NCBI RefSeq assembly: GCF_051020985.1
Contig: NC_135003.1
Coordinates: 10,533,501-10,597,500 of the forward strand
Length of the DNA stretch: 64,000 bases
Source: Nomia melanderi
Taxonomy: Eukaryota > Arthropoda > Insecta > Hymenoptera > Halictidae
Direction: 5' to 3'
The notes beneath the pieces are model-generated. The model had not been told where the DNA came from, searched no databases, and was given only the letters and a program-made list of their open reading frames with translations. Positions 48,772-60,419 of this stretch are shown here, piece after piece; positions within the stretch are counted from its first letter, which is position 1; every line of letters starts with the position of its first letter. The translations under genes were made by a program, and so were the position numbers.

Positions 48772-51700
48772 CAGACGCGACAATCTTCGCAGGAATTACT
48801 TGGCCAGAAAACGGGGAACGGTGAGTTATTGCGATGGCGGGCTGCGCTCCAGAACGCAGGGTATCCCGCAGGAAGGTTCTGTGAAAGAAACAAGGATGCA
48901 TGGGGTAGGGGCGGCGGGGTTTCTGAGCGGGGTAGGAGTCTGAACAGGAAGAGCGCTCGAAAAGGGAAAATAAAGCAAGACGCCACGAGCGTGAAGCCTC
49001 GCAGACGGTGCTCGGGCTGGCGCACAAGAAAAGAAGATATAGCGATGGAGGAAGAGCCGCGAATACGTCACCTGAATGCCACCGTAATGTTCACAAAATG
49101 CCGGAAATATAAGCAAACGCCGCGCACCTTCTACACTCTCCCGGGAACTGTCGTTTACATAAATAGCTAGAAAGGCCGGATTTCACGTGTACCGTTCACC
49201 GGTCCGTGCACGCAGGTACCGTGAGCTTGTACGTGTCTCAATATTTGACGGCAGAGTTTCCGTGCATTTGCCTACCAAATGGAACCCAAGCACGCCGAGG
49301 ACCCCCGTTCGGTCTATATCTACAAGACGGTTAAGACGCCTTCGAGACGTCGGACTTGGATGTAATCGCTCGGATTGAATGTTGTTTTCAGACGTCGCCG
49401 TTGTCCGAACGCTTGATCTTACGACATCGCTGCGACGGGAATGATGTCCACTGGGAGAACGCCCGGCCAACCCCGTTTTATCCGCGAAGAAACGAGCGCA
49501 CTGACATTTCGTCGGGCGTCCCAGCTGTGCCGCGCGGAAATGTTATCGTCTTTATATCGTTTTTAGCAGAATTTCTTCTCGGATGCTTAACCTTCTCTGG
49601 ACTCCTCGGCGTAACCTTTTCAGCGATCTTACAACATCCATTGTTCCAATATTCCATCGTTCACGGTCGAGGCCAGAGAAACGTCATCAAGGGACTGTGG
49701 TTTATAAGCTCGTACGTAGTCGTATACTTTTAGACGGACTAATTTGCATCTCACTATGCGTACGCATTATACTTTTCAGCTGTAATGCAAGTCAAAGTTC
49801 GTGTGCGCGTTTGCTATTATTATATGATAAGTGGAATGCAGAAATTCATGCAAATACACATTTTTGCTGGGAAGTTTCAAGGAACTGGCGGTAGATAAAA
49901 CTGAATTTCGTTTGTGAATGCTTTTAGTGAATTAAAAGTTGTTCCTTGAGATTCTATTTACGTTTTCTATTAGTGTTTTTCGTGATTCTGTGGTCAGAAA
50001 CGCGGTGAAAATAAAAGTCATTTGAATGTACTGCGACGAGACCATCCTTCGATCTAATTTTTAGATCCAGTTGAAAAAAAATGTCACTCGTTTTTTATCG
50101 AACTGCGTACCGAGCGAAAATTCGTAGATTGCAGTGCGCGGCCAGCGTGTACAAATTGCAATGGACGTGACATTTGTTCTGCTTTTACAGTAGGCACTTG
50201 ATAATTCAATTTCCGTATTTACAACCGCTCGGTCGGGAGTCAACAATCGACCACCCGCAATTAATAATTTGCCATAGGACTCGCACATTACAATAATTAT
50301 ACAATAATTCATAATGTAATTGTGTTTCATAATAACATTAACTCTCGCTTTGACCACAACTACGCGAGAACGTAACAATTATAACGTGTAACAATATCGG
50401 TGCGCACTTTGCGTCCCGGACTCGAGAGAATATAACTCGTTTCCCGTATGCAATGAAGCGTGTACCTCGTCTAACAAAATAATGACTTTTTAACTGCACA
50501 CATATATCTTCTAATTGAGTGCGTTGGAAAACAGATGAGAGTCATAGACCAACGTACGATTTATTGCATTATAAATACCAATGACTATCCGACGCAAAGT
50601 GTCAGGTGGAGGCTTCGAATGAATCGTGACTTCGGCGAAGCCTGTTCGCGCGTTATTACATAATTGTATAAAATTTTATTTCCACGTTCAGAAACGTACT
50701 CGACGTTCCCAGCTCGTTCCCCGGAGGCGCGCGAATGTCGAGAAATTTGTGCGGGAAAATGTACGCAACTTCTTTCGAGGAGAATGGCATCAAAGTTTCA
50801 CTCGGCTTTAGAAGCGCGCCGCGGTAACTGCATATTATGAGAATAAGTAACAACCGCCGTCCCTGGAAAACCTCTCATGTGCTTTCTGCCGCGCCAGATA
50901 AGTTTTCATCTCCTTTTCTGTCTTTTTTCGTTTGTCTCATTATCTTCCTTTCTTTCCCTTTTCGTTGGCGTAAACACTCGCATCATTAGTAACGACGAAA
51001 CCAGTTACAAAGAAAAAAGAGCAAAGAAAATGTATGAAATTTTGTAAGTATGAAGTTGCTCGTTACGCGCAGCGACTTGCATTTCGGTGGCGGTGGTATC
51101 GTTCCAGGAGTATCGTTCTGAGCGAGACAAAAGTTTCTTTGTAAATTATAAACCTCGTTAAACGATGGTCGCACGCGATCATACGCGCGGTACTATACAC
51201 ACCGTGATGAATATATTACGAACGCCCGGTGAATGGCGACACGACGAAGACAATACGAAGGTTTGCGAGTTTATGCGAGTTTTCTTTTGTCTGAGCTCCT
51301 TATTTTTCTTGTCGTATCGATTTACGAGCGACGCTCGCTTCCCCAAGGTACGTTTTGCCATCGCGTTAAAACAAAAAAGTTCCCATGTCGTTTCGTCGTA
51401 TGACAGACAACCTTTCATGTATCAGACATGATCGTGAAATATTTCTTTGGAAATTGTACAAGTCTCCGTTGGGAGAGTTATTCGTTTAATTATGATTGTA
51501 CTTAATTACTCTGTGTAACGAGAGCAAGTAGACACGAAAATTTCTAACGATTGAATAATTTTCATTGGAAAGTGATGTAATGGAGAGATCATTGTAATTA
51601 TTTGCCATTAATAAATGTAGAAAGTGTAGACTATTCTGATTCGATTGATTATTGGAACTTTCGCCTTAACTAAAGCCATTTAAATTCTCTGTTAACCAGA

Positions 51701-52940
51701 AACTCTATTTACTTACAGTCGTTCACTTACTTTATACCATGGTAGAATACCTGTTGAGCAAGCATAGTAAATACGATGTATAAAATAATATGCAATTAAA
51801 GTGTTGTTTGAAAATCGCGAGAAATTCGGACCAAATACAAAGTAACGAATGAGGATTTCAACGCTGTTTTCCCAAAGGTGTTACTGTTACCTGATTATTT
51901 GAGATTTAATGGATCATGAAACTTTGTAGCGATAGAATGTGCTTGTTCTAGTTGGAAACTGAGACTCTTGTGAAACGTTGACTCCAGTTCCGTGCGTTTT
52001 AGCAGGTTTTTCATTATTTCTTTGCCGAACATCTCATTGAAGATCAGGTTCCTCGGAAGTCTCTACAATAAATACTACGCACACGTCTCCCCTATTCCTT
52101 TGATATTAAAAAGTAAGCAAATCGTTAACCTACAGTAACTTGTCTCTACTCTATAGTAACTTGAAATAATAAAAAATCAATCGTGCCTTGATCATCATAT
52201 TCATCCAGAGAATAAGTATTTCAATAAGAGTTCAAAGCATGAAATAACATCACGTGAAATCCACATACAATCTGTATTCAACCGATAACCCGTGTTTGTA
52301 CTGACGGTTGTTCTAGAAATTGGTGAAACAAAAGGTACCGATGGGATGACCGCAACGACAACGTAATGTTGTCGTCGACAAGCTCAATAAGCTGTCGTGG
52401 CCAGCTTTTACGTTATGCGATCTATCGCGTAGGTATGCAGCTGTCGTCGTGGATATTTTATAAGAAGACACGGTGTCCGTGCAACGCGGAAGAGCAAGGA
52501 ATAGGCGATTCCTTGGGTCGGGTAACGTTAAGGGTAGGGAAAAAGGTCAGCGGCATCAGCGGTACCGCGACCTTCCCTACTCGGTGCCTCGCTCGTGTCT
52601 TAGCTTCGGCACCGTGGTGACTCATCCTTTTTCGATCTTCACGCGGCACGTCTTTACCCGATGAGTTTTCATTTCTTTAACCGCGGCCTTCATCATCATG
52701 AACTTCCCCGGCGTTCGCTTCGTCCGGCGATTCAAATGCGCAAACCATTCGCTCGGCTCTTTCCACGTGATTCGCCGGGAACCTTAATTAGAAAACGCCA
52801 CCGACAGCTATCTCCCATCCCCTTTGTTAATCATAAACCGCAATCTTCTATTAACGCTTAAACAGGTGTACCATTCGATCGGCGATACTATCTTTAACTC
52901 GGGAGAATTAAATGACATAGGTATTTACTAATTTATGATA
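48772..52940. other. Non-coding stretch, nothing firm
   Basis: GC-rich at 48800-49560 with a G-quadruplex motif at 48902-48932, then AT-rich. Three overlapping anonymous frames lie on the minus strand at 48737-49116. Others (48829-49170 +, 49356-49733 +, 49583-49894 +, 50061-50378 -, 51165-51431 +, 52366-52620 +) have no recognisable domain. The 125-codon frame at 49356-49733 has a hydrophobic stretch near its end but no start context or splice structure that supports a gene. Confidence 0.45.
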
Positions 52941-53043
52941 TACTGGGTGTCCCGTAGAATGCAGAACTGCCGGAGGAACAGTACTTCTGAGAATACGAGT
53001 AAATGAAAGAATGTAGAATAACATTCTGAACGTTCTTTCATTT
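52941..53043 (+). repeat. Orphan transposon end and adjacent hairpin
   Basis: TACTGGGTGTCC (52941-52952) is identical over 12 bases to the left end of element 3 at 38632. No matching opposite end was found within the next 2 kb. Just downstream, AAATGAAAGAA (53001-53011) and its exact reverse complement (53033-53043) form an 11-bp stem, with an inner GAATGT/ACATTC stem (53009-53014, 53021-53026) as an alternative fold. It is probably one surviving end of a decayed DNA transposon. Confidence 0.4.
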
Positions 53044-53599
53044 TTTATGGTGAGGAGTGTATGCAGATAAGCGAAATATCTCGTGCCTCCTGTTTTAGCT
53101 ATTTGAGTAATGTGAAAGGACTGAGTTCCGCCTGAGACAACCGTTATACGAGTGTTTTTATAATAGACGTTAAAATACTTAATTGATACTTACATATGTA
53201 GAAACATATATGGAATTAAAGTAAATAAACATTGTGCGAAGGAAAAGAGAATTTTTAAAAAAATGTTAAAACTAACGCATTAGCATTTCATTTGCTCGTT
53301 GATCGTATGATGCCAATTAAATTGGCAAGAAATTTATAGGACTATTAAATGTACCATATCCTGGATTAACGTACAAACTAAGCCGAATTACGTATGTTAA
53401 TGACCTTTCTTGGTAGTTTGAAGAAATTTTACAGAATGTGAAATTCGGTTTTTCTAAGATCTCTTCAAGTGAAATAGAGTAGAAAGCTTCGACCACAAAG
53501 GTTCGTTTGCCAAACGGATAATTTATCCACGATTAGATGGTTAGCATAAGAAAGATTAAATAATTAAATGTTTGTACACTTTTTTAAAATATTACTCAA

Positions 53600-53725
53600 T
53601 CCAACCTGCACGTAGCGATGTACATACATACGAGCTTTGCATTCTTCAAAGTAGCTTTGGAGGTTTTCTTTTATCAAAGTGTTTACAAGCTTAACTTTTT
53701 CTTTCATTTTGCGCCGGGAATAAAA
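53600..53725 (-). pseudogene. Decayed mariner-type transposase fragment, minus strand
   Basis: The minus-strand frame gives FYSRRKMKEKVKLVNTLIK, then LQSYFEECKARM and YVQVG. Spacing and residues resemble the C-terminal tail of mariner transposases, which has a basic helical stretch and then a motif of the type F-x-x-W-x-x-R-M-x-x-C-[IV]; here Cys stands at the usual Trp position and the later Cys is lost. It aligns without large gaps with the plus-strand fragment that begins 28 bp away: both have Y-S near the start, L-I-K in the middle, and then F-x-x-[W/C]. At DNA level the two share CTTTGATAAAA at the same place. There is no N-terminal DNA-binding part and no catalytic Asp region. It is a broken relic and cannot be functional. 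Confidence 0.35.
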
Positions 53726-53749
53726 ATGCGTTTTACGTTTATGGTAAAA

Positions 53750-53911
53750 GCGTATTCGCCAGATTTGATACCCTGTAATTTTCATCTTTCCCCAAAAGTG
53801 GAAAACGTGTTTTCATACTCGGCTTACGGTGGAAAAGGAAAGGGTCTTTTACAAAAAGCTTTGATAAAAATTAGCTGTAGTACTGATTTTAAAAGTTGGG
53901 GACGTGTTGGT
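53750..53911 (+). pseudogene. Decayed mariner-type transposase fragment, plus strand
   Basis: The plus-strand frame contains YSPDLIPCNFHLSPKVEN at 53753-53806. It matches the conserved block of Tc1/mariner transposases around the third catalytic acid, of the form YSPDLxPxDxxLFPxLK, where the Asp of SPD is the most constant feature. It continues through a basic stretch to DFKSWGR before a stop at 53912. Everything upstream of this block is missing: no DNA-binding domain, no first two catalytic Asp regions. With the minus-strand fragment it forms a head-to-head pair facing away from a junction near 53740. The fragment is a relic of an element that has lost its terminal repeats or diverged beyond recognition. 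Confidence 0.6.
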
Positions 53912-53929
53912 TAAAAGTATTTTCAAGTA

Positions 53930-55312
53930 GCGACAAATTAAAGGCTTACGTTTTGTCAATGAACCGCTTTCGTCACATTAATCTGCTCGCTCAATCGTAA
54001 AGGCACTGTGTGATGAGAACAAAGGTAAATGTATAAAATGGTTTTTCAAACGCTCCAACGAAACTTGAAGAGTATTTCTACGGATCTGTTCAGTAAGTCT
54101 TAACATCTACAGCAATTCTTTTTTAAAAAATATTATATTCGTATTCTTCTCTTATGAAAATGTCATATTTCGTAATCACAGCGAGTACCGTACAGTGTGT
54201 GCACAGAAAATCACATAAACGATTTAGAAGGTATTCTAATTTCTTCACTGTAATTACTGATCAATCGTTTAACATAACATGGAAACACGTTTTTTTATAT
54301 ACATTCAATATTATTTCTTGTGACGCCAATTTTAAATACGATGAAAGATATACAATACAATCAGCCCATACGAGGTGTGAAGTCAACATCTTTCCCCTTT
54401 CCAAAATCAGCTTTCTAACGATCAATTAAAAACGAAATGATTATAGACTACGTTTTCAATAACGCAACAGTTGCGAGAAGTATATTCTATAATTCAGAAA
54501 TTTTTGAAAAGATATAGGCTAATTATAGCTAAGAAAAGTTAATCGAACAAGTGATAAAATAGTTTAAAACGTTAATGTTAATAAAGAAAATATTTTAAAC
54601 AGAGAAATAGGATCAACTGAATTGCTTACTGCTTCAGAGCGTGTGAGGCATAAAGTTGATATAAAAAGTATAGAAAGAACGAGGACAGCGAACTTCATTC
54701 TGCGAAACATGATTTACTTCTTGCGGAATTCTGAACTTCGTTAATATGAATCTATGTGATATTGCTTCATATATAAAGCAGCAGCGCGGACAGTGAAACA
54801 TTTAAATTTATACTTCGTGACTTAGTTGTTAAAATCATATGTATTGAAGTGTACCTATTAAAAATAACAGAAGTGATAAAAACGCAATTAGAGAATCAAT
54901 AAACTGGACAAATTCTATTTTCATGAATTTTTTTTTGAAAGTAGAAAGAAAGTTTCTTTAAATAAAGTGTTTTAATTGATATCACTATCAGGTATCTTAG
55001 AACAGGATTTTTACATCATACAAAATGCCGTTGTCATAGATTACAGTAATAAAAAGTTAGAAGCATCCTATGATAAGCTTTATTTTCCACAATATCAGGT
55101 TTTCTACTCATGAAACTTTCCGTCTATAGCAGAGATAAAAGTACGGTTGTAACAGTTGCAAATTATAGTGGTAAAGTATTGCATATCTTACTTCTTTTCA
55201 TAAATTTTGTAAAATATTCCATAAAAAGGAGTAAATTCTGACGATAATACTAAATTAATAACATTGTCACGAAAAACCCGACTTAACGATAAAATGTTTG
55301 TGACTAAATTGA
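53930..55312. other. AT-rich stretch, nothing recognised
   Basis: Strongly AT-rich. A TTTTTTAAAAAA palindrome lies at about 54119-54130. A 91-codon frame at 54154-54429 (+) is not recognisable. No transposon end matching the mariner fragments was found. Confidence 0.45.
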
Positions 55313-55313
55313 G

Positions 55314-55320
55314 TATATAA
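55314..55320 (+). promoter_or_regulatory. TATA box of the candidate peptide gene
   Basis: TATATAA within GAGTATATAAATGG. A start site about 30 bases downstream (near 55345) would leave a leader of roughly 30 bases before the ATG at 55375, which is typical for small, strongly expressed secreted-peptide genes. In AT-rich DNA such a match can be accidental. Confidence 0.3.
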
Positions 55321-55374
55321 ATGGTGAAAATGTTCGTGGGTGTTAATAGTTTCAAAAAACCTAAACATAGCAGT

Positions 55375-55570
55375 ATGCAAGAGACAATGAAAGCGACTTT
55401 TCTCTTACTGTCCATGATTTACCTCACAACATTCTTTATTGCATCATCTGAAGCGGTAAGAAACGCATTTGATATTAGTTTTTACACTGAGAAGTTCATT
55501 ACGCATATTTTCTTTGTAGTACATAATTTGGGTACCTCCAAATAGACCCCCACGGCCTCAGAACGGATAA
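55375..55570 (+). CDS. Candidate two-exon secreted proline-rich peptide
   Basis: Exon 1 (55375-55455) encodes MQETMKATFLLLSMIYLTTF and then FIASSEA, with a second in-frame Met at 55387. It looks like a eukaryotic signal peptide: short N-terminal region, hydrophobic core, small polar residues before a cleavage site. It ends in phase 0 at GCG|GTAAGA. A 64-bp intron (55456-55519) ends with TTTTCTTTGTAG, a good acceptor. Exon 2 in the same phase reads YIIWVPPNRPPRPQNG and stops at TAA (55568-55570). A final Gly can serve as an amidation donor. A short signal peptide followed by a Pro/Arg-rich tail is the layout of insect proline-rich antimicrobial peptides, and the VPP/PPRP elements vaguely recall abaecin-type sequences; this is inference from composition. 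Alternatives: a second acceptor at 55714 (exon from 55715 encoding GPLRKTKMLELVSRKACRLY, then LS and a stop), read-through of the intron (open to 55545), or a chance arrangement. Confidence 0.3.
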
Positions 55571-55579
55571 TGTAAGTCA

Positions 55580-58500
55580 ATACTTCCGAAAGGTGATTAT
55601 AATCATTAATTCCTACGACTATAATTCGAAAATGTCATTACATAATATTTCATCAAATAATTATTAATAACCACTAAAGATAAAGTAATTATTTCTTGTT
55701 TAATTAATTACCAGGGTCCACTTCGTAAAACCAAAATGTTGGAGTTGGTATCAAGAAAGGCTTGCAGATTGTATTTATCATAATAAGAATAATATGTAAC
55801 CTTACGAGACATGAAATATAATAGATGAAGCATACAAATCGTATCGCCCTATTATTCATAATTGTTAAGATTATTTCTTCCGTGATTTTCTTTACAATAA
55901 ATACAGTAAACGTAAGTTTCTTTTTATTTACGTATGTAGTTAAATATTTTAAGACCCTGCTATAACAATAGTTCTGTTCTGTCCGTCCAAGGCACTTGTA
56001 GAATGAATTAAATAAATAATACGTACAAAACGGACTAAATTATTTTCGCATGTTTTCCCTCGTCATTAGGTCAGGATTGTTTTTGACAGCAGATGCATTC
56101 GTAAGTGATAAATATTTCTTTTTCCTGAATCTGTAACACAAAGTTTTGTAGAAATGTCGAACAGAGTTCAGTGAAGCTCGATGAGCTTATTATTTATTTA
56201 CGATCTCTATATCTGACAAATATGTCGTAATAAACCATCTTATACGAGTAAATAGTTGATTCTGTTGCGTGGAAAATTATCAACAGAATTTAATTTATTT
56301 GCAGCCACTCACCACTCAATTTATAAATATGCTGAATTAATCATATAGACCGAAAATGTGCCCCGACTTGTTGCGACACTCGAATTCGATTACTGTAATC
56401 GCAATTATTTGCCAACAAAGCGCCACGTCACTTGTGGAAGCACATAATAATATTACCATCCTATATTCCTAAATGTATAACACATTTATCAGAAAAGTGG
56501 AAAGAGTTACTGGGACGTTGCAGTTATTAAGATTGAATTACAGCATCACACAAAGTGAACAAACGCTTGCGTTCTTTATTAAACGCCCGAAGGGAGCGCG
56601 CCGCGGAAAAAATGAGATTTTGTTACTTTTCAATGGTTATCACGGTAATTAAAAAACACGGAACGGTCAAAGACGTCACTCAGTGCCGCGTTCCTCGGGA
56701 AATGTAAAGACCTTTAAAATCCACTCAACTCTAATTTCACTTCTAATTTCTCTGCATATTATAAAACGTATATCCGCTTTGCAATTCGCGAATCACTATC
56801 TCTTTTCACAATTTTATTACTATTTTCAAGATTTGAAACACATTGCCATTTTTATGAGTCAGTATATATTCATTTACTAAAACGTGATCTTCAATAGCCT
56901 TCGAAGCAAAAATTAATAGTTGTACAGATTTTCTGTATGGTATCCTCTATACTGGATGTAAGTTCTCATCATAAGAGCTCTTTTGTTAGACGTTTTTCCC
57001 TATTTAATTAACGAAGAGTTATTGTCACAGATTCTTGAAGCTTGTCGAACTCCTTCCTCCATTTTATTCAGCAAACCTATCTCAACAGTCGTGACGTCGA
57101 TCCGAGCATGCGTCAATTAAACGACTGCTGCTGTACTCGGAGAACCATTAGCACTCATAAAATCAGGGTTATAAAGGTCGATGTTCTGATTCTTCTGACA
57201 ATTAAAAAGCAATTTTTCTCTTAGGTATTTCTTAGCTGAAATGGATTATCCGAATCCATCGGCGGTACTTATCTGTCGTCGAATCAGCAATAGCTGAGCC
57301 GGCCGGGATGTCGGTCGCGAATGCGCAAATCCTTCAACCTGCCACAACATCGGTCTCAGGGATTAAGAACGTCTGCGACATCGAAATGTAAAACGATGAC
57401 GCGGATGTGCTACAAGGCTCGTTCCCTGGGACATTTGTTTTCAGAGTCTAATTAAAATTCACGGGCCACGGTTATCTTAAGGATTAAATCCCGCTGTCTG
57501 TAAAGACATCTGACTGATAGCAACCAGGGATATTAAAAGGCTCCACAGTAAGATTTGCGTAAGTACTATTTGACGAAACGCTTCCATCTGTCGTTCCGGC
57601 AAAATGGCGGCTGGCGGTTGGCAATGGCGGATCGTATTTAGAGCGCACGTAAGTTTTATACGGTCGCTTGCATAATTGAAGGACAATGAGTTACAAGTCA
57701 CGTTAAATTATAGATTGTTTCATGCCAAATGGGACCAAATTTACTATTATAATTGCTTCTGTAACATATCATGATTTCTGTCTAATTAATTTCATCGATT
57801 CGTTAAGTAATAATATATATCAGGTTTGAGTTGACTTCAAGTTAGATTGAATTAATGAAAATTACGTTCATCACTAAAACACGGACAGTATGAAATATTG
57901 TTTATTAATGAATTTCCTGAAATAACTGAAATATATTACCTTCACAAGCTCTCTCTGGTAATTGCAAATGAATTGTTTCCCTCTCTGAATCAAGTCCAAT
58001 CGATTGCAGTTGCATTATCATAATAATTTTCAGATATGTATTATTAATTATTGAACACAGTTTGCAATACGCGATTGACAAGTAAGTACGGAACTGTAGC
58101 GGAAAATTACGCGGCAACGGAGTCGATATTAAGCCGGCCTTTGCCGTGAAAAGGGGGGAACGATTCCTTGGAACGATTTTTCCATTCGACACGATTCCCT
58201 TGTTGCGGGACGCTTACGCGAGCTTAATTGTAACTTGCCGCGCAACACGGGCGCAACTTCGCCTCCCGTTTCCTCGTTATATTAAGCAAGCTTCGAACAA
58301 TCGGATTTCTTCGGAGCATTACCGGGGCGAACTTTTAATTAAATGTAATAGCGTGACGCAATTACTGCGCGCCCGTACCTTGTCACGTTTAACGCTCGGT
58401 ATAATCGAGCATGTGTATTTTCAGGCAGGGTACATGCGGGCATAAGCAACTATTCTCTCGCCCGGCAATGTGCACGGGAATGTAACTAAACAAACGTACA

Positions 58501-60350
58501 CCCCGGGATCACCCTAAGTGTTTGCGCAAGTCGTTGCCTAGTATTGTAACACAGTTCGCATGGTACGCTGTGCGTCAACCATCGTCAGAATTAGGGAACA
58601 CGGTACCTACCTTGTATCGGTATTGTCGTTCCTGTTAATTAATAAACCCGGCTACGGCCTCGAGCAATTCAGCTACCCCTTAATAAAATGCTTTTCGAGT
58701 TTCCGTGGAATGAATACGCTCGAGCATCCGAATAGGCAATTAGGTGAATACGGAAGTAATCATGGAAGTGTCCTATATTCGGAAAGGATAAGAAAATGAT
58801 AATAATTCGTAATTATTGTGAAAATAATAGTGGAACTAACGGTAATTACGTTGTTCGGTAGTTTGATATTAATTCGCGTCGTTATAAATAAAGAAACCGT
58901 AATTATAGGAGCTATTAGATTTCCAGACGTGAAGCTACTGAAGTAAGGATTAGCATTAATTGTGTCAGTCAGGTTTAAACACAATTCTGAGAAGTAGAAA
59001 TTATTAAAAACACTTGTCTGGCGTTAATTTGACAACGTACAATGGGGATGGTTTAAAAGACGTCACCGATCGCGTTGTCACGGCTGCCCGAATCGGTAAA
59101 CAGTTATCCACGAGGAAAAAGTAATCCACAAACACCGTTTAGCGGAAATTCGGTTCTGCTAAAGCTTGCGCTAACTCGTGTGTAACGGGTAGGATTCATT
59201 GAAGCCACGATAATCCCCATCGCAGGCTGTAATGGAAACACCGGTAGCCTGAATACATATGTATTCGTTAAACGACCAATACGAGACCGATCGATGACAC
59301 GAACAATGAGCAAAGTTGCCAGTTACCCTGCATGTGGACCAGGCATTATCTCGTTGCAACAACAGAGTCATTCAGAGTGTTTCCTGATACTTAACAATGC
59401 GGATAGCCGCTTAACTATAATTACTTCATTGTCGGGCTGCTCATAACTCCTCGGTTCGTCAACCATCAGCGATTCTGTTTGGAAACGGATCAAGCTCAGA
59501 AAGCTGGAAACGCTGCACGATGGTGCCTAGCGAAACGAAGACGGATGAAGGGATAAATTCGGATCAACGAGGAACATTCTTCGTAAAAGGTTCGCGGAAT
59601 GTACGTACTTTCGTGTCACGTTTATAATTTATTCTAATGGAAAGTATGAAATATTCAAGAGAATAAGGGAATATACTCCGTTAATGTTATTACTGAAATG
59701 CTACCATTCCTTATTTCACTGAAATATCCATCCAGATCGATTAACTTATAATATCGTGGTTCAATTTAAATAATAGACCCAGCGTGAAAACCAGGGAAAA
59801 TAGTTCGTGCAGAAACTCCTTTATAAATGCATTCTTTAATACATAATCAGTCGTGTATAACTCTATAATAATTTCAGGGAAAAATTGATCGAAATGTATA
59901 AAGGAAAATCAATTTAGTTCATAAAATATTTGTCTAGCATTTTATTGGATACATAGCCATAAGTTATATACAAGATGTTTCATGTTACGTGCATCCAGTG
60001 TACGGTAGATTTATAACTAGCATCGGCGGTAAAGAGCAATAAACAAGATTCGCGTATCACTGTATCGAAACTGCGCGCTAATTGCGGCGGAAAGAATAAT
60101 TATTAACGACTCTTTTCAAAGCAATCAATCTCCGAAACGCGAGAATCACTCGACTGCCGCGGCGCATCCATTATACACGCCTGTTAAGCATGTATTTCCG
60201 GCGGCCACGTGGCCGCTCACGATTTCAGGATTCCGCGTCCGACGGCCCCTTTAATTATCGTTGCACGCGAAGGTCCGAGGAAAAGGTCGGTGGGTGATGA
60301 TTCGCGATAAAATGGACCGACCGTCACTCACTTGTCAAGTACGCGGACCT
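55580..60350. other. Mostly AT-rich non-coding stretch
   Basis: AT-rich to about 57240, then mixed. An AATAAA at 55896-55901 could be a poly(A) signal for the peptide candidate upstream. An exact YY1-type site (AAAATGGCGGC, 57601-57611) lies next to TTCCGG (57594-57599), with another ATGGCGG at about 57624. Open frames at 57905-58192 (-), 58146-58445 (+), 58560-58799 (+) and 59104-59313 (-) are not recognisable. Confidence 0.45.
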
Positions 60351-60371
60351 CCCGGGCTCAAAGAAACCAGT

Positions 60372-60417
60372 TCAGTTCAACGAGATTACCGATACACATG
60401 AACTGTAATATGTAAGT
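60372..60417 (+). promoter_or_regulatory. Possible initiator and short first exon with donor
   Basis: TCAGTT at 60372-60377 is an exact match to the arthropod initiator consensus (TCAKTY). A strong donor, GTAAGTATC, starts at 60412, so transcription from the initiator would give a first exon of about 38 bases that includes an ATG at 60398. There is no TATA box. An ACTTGTCAAGT palindrome lies about 40 bases upstream. No downstream exon was identified, so this rests on two short signals. Confidence 0.2.
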
Positions 60418-60419
60418 AT

